Notes under the pieces: model-generated
The model's database searches: none
The model's input: the letters and a program-made list of their open reading frames with translations, nothing else
What the model was told of the DNA's origin: nothing
Translations under genes and position numbers: made by a program
Shown here: in pieces, positions 5,859 through 10,087 of the stretch
Layout: every line of letters begins with the position of its first letter
Numbering within the stretch: the stretch's first letter is position 1
NCBI GenBank assembly: GCA_033809415.1
Contig: JAPXLT010000172.1
Span: forward strand, 1 to 10,087
Length of the DNA: 10,087 bases
Source of the DNA: JAQVUB01 sp033809415
GTDB taxonomy: Bacteria > Verrucomicrobiota > Lentisphaeria > Oligosphaerales > Oligosphaeraceae
Direction of reading: 5' to 3'

Positions 5859-8800
5859 ATGCGACATACGGTAATACTGGCCATTTTGCTGACCGTCTGG
5901 GCGAGTCCCGAGGCCGCGGCCGATACCTATTACATCAAGGAACCGCTGGAAGCCGTGCCGGAATCGGCCGCAGTGGCACCACCCGGCGCAGCCTCGGTCA
6001 CAGCCGGGCGGCTGAAAGATCAGAAGGCCATCCTGCTAAAGGACGGATCGCTTGCTTGGAAAGGACTGAAGACCGACGGCGACGTATTCGTCGAGTTCTG
6101 GATGAAGCCCGAAGGCTGGGATGCGCTCACGGCGAATGCCGTTGAACTGCTGCGCTTGCGCATCGGCACCCGCGACTGGACCCTGCTCAAGCCCGCTGAC
6201 TCCGACGCGCTCGAACTGCGTTGCGGCGACGAATCGCTCCTGCGGTATCCGATCTACAACTGGACACGGCAGCCATGGGTGGGGAAGGACGAGACGCCGC
6301 TGTGGCATTATATCAATATCGGACTGACCCAGGGAACCATCCGGTTGACCGTGGACGGCTTCGAGGCGAAGATGCTGAAGGCACCCCGAACCGATGGCAT
6401 CCTGACGGGCGCGACGCTCCACGGCGGCTCCGGCACGGCCTACTCCTGGTTCCATGTCATCGGCGCACCCTGGCCGGACGCCGAGGCGCTGCGCACCCGC
6501 TACCGCAGCCTCCATCGCGGCCTGCCCGACCTGCGCAACCGGACGATCACCGTGCCCAGGCTGGCCCGACCGCCGGTCATCGACGGACACCCGTCGGCGG
6601 ACGAGTGGAGCGGCGCCGCCCGGATCACCGGCTTCAGCGCCCTGCGGCAGACCGGCATGCGCGGCGAGGACATCCGCGCCGAGATCGGCTACGACGACCG
6701 CTATCTCTACATGGTCATCCGCACCCCCTATACCGGCACGCTGCGCGCCAAGCACCACGGCATCCACGACATGCCCCTCGAAGGCGAGGAGTCGTATGAA
6801 ATCTTCCTGCACCCCCCCTTCACCGGCGTTCCTGACTACTGCCAGTTGATCGGCAACCCATACGGCGACCGGAGCGATCTCAAGATGATGGACCGATCCT
6901 GGAACGGCAAGTGGGATTGGAAGACGACGGTGTCCGATTCCGAGTGGATCGTCGAGTTCCGCGCCGACTTCAAGGGCATCGACACGCCGCCTCCAGGCGA
7001 TTTCTCGGTCTGGACGATGAACATGGTCAACACCTATGCCAAAGCCGGCTGGTGCCCGACGCAGCGCTACAACGACTCGGGTTCGTTCGGGACACTCCGC
7101 TTCGACGCCAATGCGCCGGTCATCCGTCCCGACCGTTACGCCGTCACCGCCGAGACTGTCTCTGTGCCGCTCGAGCTGATCGGCGGTGCTGCGGAGAGTA
7201 CGTTGAACGTGGCACTGCAAGTCTTCGGCGAAAAAGACGTGCTGCCGGCGAGCGAGGAGGTACGTACCGTGAAACTGGCCGCCGGCGAGCGGCAGACCCT
7301 GCCGCTCGAACTGTCGCTGGCGGGCATCCCAAAGGGAACAATCGCCCTCTGCGTGCGCGAGGGCGCGACCGACCTCTACTTCAACCATGTGGCCTTCCCA
7401 GTGGCGCCGGATGTGATCCGCACGGGCTTCCCCGCCGACAAGCCCGCAACACCTGCCGACGATGTGCAGGCGGAAAAGCGCACGCCGACCGAAGAAGAGC
7501 AGGCCTATGCGCAAAAATGGACAGCAGAGGAACTGGGCGAGGCGCTGCTGGAAAGCGCGGAGTGGAAGAACAACACGCTCGGACTGGCCGACGATGTGCC
7601 ACCGCCCTGGACGCCGATGGAGGTGGACGGGCAGACGGTCAGGTGCTGGGGCCGGGCTTATGTGTACCGCGACTCGCTCCTGCCCGTGCAGATCGAGACC
7701 GCCGACCGCACCTTGCTGGCCAAGCCCGCGCGGTTCACGCTGAAGACCGGCGGCAAGACGCTGACATTCGACCGCGCCACAGTAGCGGTCGAGCGGGTGA
7801 ACGACGCCCTGGTGCGCGTCAACACTTCTGCTCGTTCGGGAGCGTTCCTGCTGGAGCTGGCAACCGAGTACGAGTTCGACGGCATGGCCAGGATCGAGAC
7901 GACCCTGAGCTGTCCGGAAGACAGCGGCGAAGTGGAGGCTCTGAACCTGGAGTTCCCGCTGCGTGCCGACCGCCTCCGGCTCTACCATGTGACCTCGTCG
8001 AAATCGGGGCACGCGCCCCTGTCGACCTCCGACGCACTCGGCAAGGAGTCCCTGACGCTCGATGATTTCCGCGAGGTGGTCTGGCTGGGCGACGTTCCAA
8101 GCGGCTTCTGCTGGTTCGCCGAGAGCATGCAGAACTGGCGCATCCGCGACGAGCGGGCAATCCAGGTGCTGGAGGCCGAGAAGCACGGTGCGCGGCTCTT
8201 CCGGGTCAAGCTCGCCGAAGTTCCCTTCCGTCCCGAGCAGCCCTGGAAGATGGTCTTCGGCCTCCAGGCAACGCCGGTCAAGCCGCGCCCGGCCGACTTC
8301 CGCAAGCGCTCGGACAAAAGCGCCATTGTCTGGCGCTGGTTCTGGGGCGATGGCGAATACTATCCCTTCCATACCGACTACGCGGCGAAGGCCCGCGAAA
8401 TCATCGCCCAGTCGCGTGCAAAGGGGCAGGAAGTCATGCCGTGTTCGTCGATCCTCTTCTACGGCACCTACCGCCAACATGTCGCGCAACTCGGCAAGCT
8501 GTCCAAACCGGGGCTGATGCACCGCGAGGTCATGCTCTGGGGGCCGCTGTGGAGCGAATTGCGCCGCCTGCCCACCGCAAAGCTGCATTCGCCCGACATT
8601 CCGTCGCGCCATACCGCGCCTGGCAACTGGTTCGGCAAGCGGTACGCCCCCGGCGGGCTGCAGCATTTTTGCTCGGCATCGTCCTGGCAGGACTACTATC
8701 TCTGGCGACTCGAGCGGGAAATCCGCGAAAACGGCCTCGGGGCGATCTACCTCGATCAACCGATCACACCTTGCGCCAATCCGAACCACGGCTGCGGCTA

Positions 8801-9572
8801 TATCGACTACAAGGGCGACTGGTCGCCGAGCACGCGCATCTTCGCAAAGCGGCGGATGATGAAGCGGATATACCGGCTCTTCCACGACGCACACGGACGG
8901 ACGCTGATCAAGTGGCACGGATCGAACCAGATCGTACCGCCGATCTTCGCGTTCATCGACATCTTCTGGGACGGCGAGAACTATGGCCACGGTCGGCACA
9001 AAGTCTTCGAGTTCTACAGCAAGGTGCTGCCGCCGAACCGTATGCAGGCGCAGCACACCGGCATCCCCTTCGGCTTCGCCCCCGACCTGCTGCCCGAGTT
9101 CGAGGAGCGCTACGCGCCCTCGACCGCCTCAGCCTATGACATGATGGGGTTGTTCATGGTCCATGACAGCACCGTCTGGCCAGCACACATGCTGTACCCC
9201 GGCCTGGCGGGCTTCCTGCAGGACAAACGGCTCGCCTACCCGCTCGAGACGATGGAAACAGTCAACTACTGGACACAGGATGGACGGGTGCGGGTTTCGC
9301 CAGAACCCGTCAAATGGATTTTGCACCACCGCTCCGACCAGATGTTGCTGATTCTGTTCAACTGGAGCGATGAAGTCGTCGATGCCGCCATCGAGCTGGA
9401 CCTGACCAAGCTGGGGTTCAAGGCCGCAGACGCAGTCGTCAACGACTCGCTGAACGGCGCAAGTTTGGGACGGCACCCACGCTCGTTCACCCTCGCCGTC
9501 CAGCCCCGCAACCTGCGCATGGTCGAGATTGTCCCCGGGACTCCAAAGAGGGCAGGCGCACAAACGGATTGA
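5859..9572 (+). CDS. Secreted LamG/CBM9-like/DUF6067-type glycoside hydrolase-like protein
   Basis: From the start at 5859 the protein has 1237 residues. It opens with a signal peptide (hydrophobic residues 4-16, likely cleavage after Ala-Ala-Ala at 19-21). Residues about 25-220 resemble a LamG/concanavalin-like sandwich (DGDVFVEFWMKPEGW). Residues about 224-415 resemble a CBM9-type carbohydrate-binding domain (PPVIDGHPSADEW, then DDRYLYMVIRT). From about 574, VPPPWTP (580-586) and WGR (597-599) begin a beta-rich domain I associate with DUF6067/GH123-like proteins. A putative TIM barrel starts near WRWFWGDGE (825-833) and includes GAIYLDQP (D966) and FWDGENYG (D1038, E1040). These acidic residues are candidates for catalysis only. 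A short beta-rich tail ends the protein. The role is probably extracellular or periplasmic glycan breakdown, with unknown substrate. The gene is clearly richer in G and C than genes 1 and 2, which may mean a different origin. The family name rests on motif recall. Confidence 0.87.
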   Translation: MRHTVILAILLTVWASPEAAADTYYIKEPLEAVPESAAVAPPGAASVTAGRLKDQKAILLKDGSLAWKGLKTDGDVFVEFWMKPEGWDALTANAVELLRLRIGTRDWTLLKPADSDALELRCGDESLLRYPIYNWTRQPWVGKDETPLWHYINIGLTQGTIRLTVDGFEAKMLKAPRTDGILTGATLHGGSGTAYSWFHVIGAPWPDAEALRTRYRSLHRGLPDLRNRTITVPRLARPPVIDGHPSADEWSGAARITGFSALRQTGMRGEDIRAEIGYDDRYLYMVIRTPYTGTLRAKHHGIHDMPLEGEESYEIFLHPPFTGVPDYCQLIGNPYGDRSDLKMMDRSWNGKWDWKTTVSDSEWIVEFRADFKGIDTPPPGDFSVWTMNMVNTYAKAGWCPTQRYNDSGSFGTLRFDANAPVIRPDRYAVTAETVSVPLELIGGAAESTLNVALQVFGEKDVLPASEEVRTVKLAAGERQTLPLELSLAGIPKGTIALCVREGATDLYFNHVAFPVAPDVIRTGFPADKPATPADDVQAEKRTPTEEEQAYAQKWTAEELGEALLESAEWKNNTLGLADDVPPPWTPMEVDGQTVRCWGRAYVYRDSLLPVQIETADRTLLAKPARFTLKTGGKTLTFDRATVAVERVNDALVRVNTSARSGAFLLELATEYEFDGMARIETTLSCPEDSGEVEALNLEFPLRADRLRLYHVTSSKSGHAPLSTSDALGKESLTLDDFREVVWLGDVPSGFCWFAESMQNWRIRDERAIQVLEAEKHGARLFRVKLAEVPFRPEQPWKMVFGLQATPVKPRPADFRKRSDKSAIVWRWFWGDGEYYPFHTDYAAKAREIIAQSRAKGQEVMPCSSILFYGTYRQHVAQLGKLSKPGLMHREVMLWGPLWSELRRLPTAKLHSPDIPSRHTAPGNWFGKRYAPGGLQHFCSASSWQDYYLWRLEREIRENGLGAIYLDQPITPCANPNHGCGYIDYKGDWSPSTRIFAKRRMMKRIYRLFHDAHGRTLIKWHGSNQIVPPIFAFIDIFWDGENYGHGRHKVFEFYSKVLPPNRMQAQHTGIPFGFAPDLLPEFEERYAPSTASAYDMMGLFMVHDSTVWPAHMLYPGLAGFLQDKRLAYPLETMETVNYWTQDGRVRVSPEPVKWILHHRSDQMLLILFNWSDEVVDAAIELDLTKLGFKAADAVVNDSLNGASLGRHPRSFTLAVQPRNLRMVEIVPGTPKRAGAQTD

Positions 9573-9596
9573 TCGAGATCAACACCCCCGCGCAGC

Positions 9597-9655
9597 TTTT
9601 TAACCACGAAAGGCACGAAAAAGCTTGGCGTGGACTGCCGCCCACAACCTATTTT
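9597..9655 (+). repeat. TTTTTAACCACGAA-family repeat after gene 3
   Basis: The copy begins 24 bases after the gene 3 stop codon. It reads TTTTTAACCACGAAAGGCAC, then GAAAAAGCTTGGCGTGGACTG, CCGCCCACAACC. It aligns along about 54 bases with the copy at 3893-3946, with several substitutions and a 2-base gap. It lacks the 11-nt units and instead runs into TTTTTTGTCCACGGAAAG and a second CACGGAAAG (9670-9678). Confidence 0.88.
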
Positions 9656-9695
9656 TTGTCCACGGAAAGCACGGAAAGCGCAGAAAATTTGTAGG

Positions 9696-9759
9696 GTTGC
9701 TGCTTCGACGGATGGAATGGCTTGCGGTTTAAAAGTAGCGCAACCGTCCCGGTTGTGAT
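9696..9759 (+). repeat. 65-bp dispersed hairpin repeat, copy B
   Basis: This matches copy A (4241-4305) in the same orientation. The hairpin is conserved without change: CGCAACCG (9739-9746), loop TCC, CGGTTGTG (9750-9757). Differences cluster in the first half and in one A-run. This copy lies about 120 bases downstream of gene 3, whereas copy A lies just upstream of gene 2, so it has no fixed position relative to a start codon. Confidence 0.9.
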
Positions 9760-9832
9760 GTTCAGGATGCGGTGGGGGGCATCGGTATCCCGTCCACCAT
9801 ATCCACTGCGCGCCCTCCCGTTTCCGCTTCAC

Positions 9833-9848
9833 ACGCGCGAGCGCGCGT
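9833..9848. repeat. CG-rich perfect palindrome
   Basis: ACGCGCG (9833-9839), AG, CGCGCGT (9842-9848) form a perfect 7-bp inverted repeat with a 2-base spacer. No U-tract follows. Its function is unknown; alternating CG could also be a chance feature of a GC-rich patch. Confidence 0.6.
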
Positions 9849-9942
9849 ACCTTATCGAGGGTGGGTTGCCCCCTGGGTGGGTGGGGCTGGATGATTTCTG
9901 AACCACGGCGAAAACATAGTGCCGGAAAAACGGAATTTCAAG

Positions 9943-9972
9943 AAAAATCATAAGAAATCATACGGAAGCATA
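9943..9972. repeat. Degenerate A-rich decamer array
   Basis: Three decamers follow one another: AAAAATCATA, AGAAATCATA and CGGAAGCATA (9943-9972). AAATCATA also occurs at 10006-10013 and AAAACATA at 9911-9918, so the surrounding region has the same flavour. It is a short, decayed tandem repeat with no visible coding potential. Confidence 0.6.
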
Positions 9973-10056
9973 GAAAATGTGATTTGAAACATGGAAAACC
10001 CCAGGAAATCATAGCAATTCCTAATCCGGTTCAAACGGCAAAATGAGTGTTTTTAA

Positions 10057-10087
10057 TGGACAGGGACAGGAATGGACATCATGGACG
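10057..10087. repeat. TGGACA cluster at the right edge (partial)
   Basis: This 31-base stretch matches 5651-5681 at 28 of 31 positions, including the ATGGACATCATGGAC segment. It runs off the window. It is probably the left arm of another TGGACA/TGTCCA cluster like the one upstream of gene 3. Confidence 0.85.

Larger units (their letters stand above)
9573..10087. other. Intergenic region after gene 3, to the window edge
   Basis: This 515-base stretch has no believable gene on either strand. It holds a TTTTTAACCACGAA-family copy (9597-9655), a doubled CACGGAAAG (9661-9678), copy B of the 65-bp hairpin repeat (9696-9759), a GC-rich patch with a CG palindrome (9833-9848), a G-rich stretch at about 9859-9890, an A-rich degenerate decamer array (9943-9972), and a TGGACA cluster at the edge. 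It is a mosaic of the repeat families seen in the other spacers. Confidence 0.8.

Noticed and set aside
6036..9056. Open frame of about 1000 codons on the minus strand, antisense to gene 3
   Set aside because: It is the complement of a GC-rich gene with strong third-position bias, which removes stop codons on the other strand. Its translation is Arg/Ala/Gly/Val-rich without recognisable domains, while the plus strand has a signal peptide, a ribosome binding site and known-type motifs.

Overview
The window carries three large plus-strand genes separated by long, repeat-filled intergenic regions. Two genes encode secreted glycoside-hydrolase-like proteins: a DUF6259-type protein at 291-3887 and a LamG-like/CBM9-like/DUF6067-type protein at 5859-9572. 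Between them, at 4360-5586, lies a cytoplasmic polysaccharide (de)acetylase-like protein of the NodB superfamily. These families, together with spacers rich in 'TTTTTAACCACGAA'-type repeats, suggest a PVC-group bacterium, most likely Lentisphaerota (Victivallales-like). This assignment is an inference from gene and repeat style; no marker gene is present.

Layout. 1-290: a 9-nt tandem array, an 11-nt tandem array, and a dispersed repeat in reverse orientation, ending at a clear ribosome binding site. 291-3887: gene 1, exported. 3888-4359: an inverted copy of the upstream repeat block, a GC-rich hairpin, an A/T-rich stretch, and a 65-bp dispersed hairpin repeat just ahead of gene 2. 4360-5586: gene 2, with no signal peptide. 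5587-5858: a TGGACA/TGTCCA inverted-repeat cluster. 5859-9572: gene 3, exported and visibly more GC-rich. 9573-10087: further members of the same repeat families, a CG palindrome, an A-rich degenerate decamer array, and at the right edge the start of another TGGACA cluster.

How the genes fit together. The two exported proteins look like multidomain polysaccharide-degrading or carbohydrate-binding enzymes, and the middle gene looks like a carbohydrate deacetylase. A shared role in handling complex, possibly acetylated or otherwise modified glycans is plausible. However, the spacers are about 270-470 bases, each gene has its own ribosome binding site, and there is no transporter, SusC/D pair, sulfatase or regulator. 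The genes are therefore probably separate transcription units and not one operon.

The most unusual content is non-coding. An 84-bp inverted repeat with only two mismatches brackets gene 1. A TTTTTAACC-type sequence lies 5-25 bases after the stop codon of all three genes. A 65-bp hairpin repeat and a TGGACA repeat each recur in the window. No RNA gene, CRISPR array, transposase or integrase was recognised.
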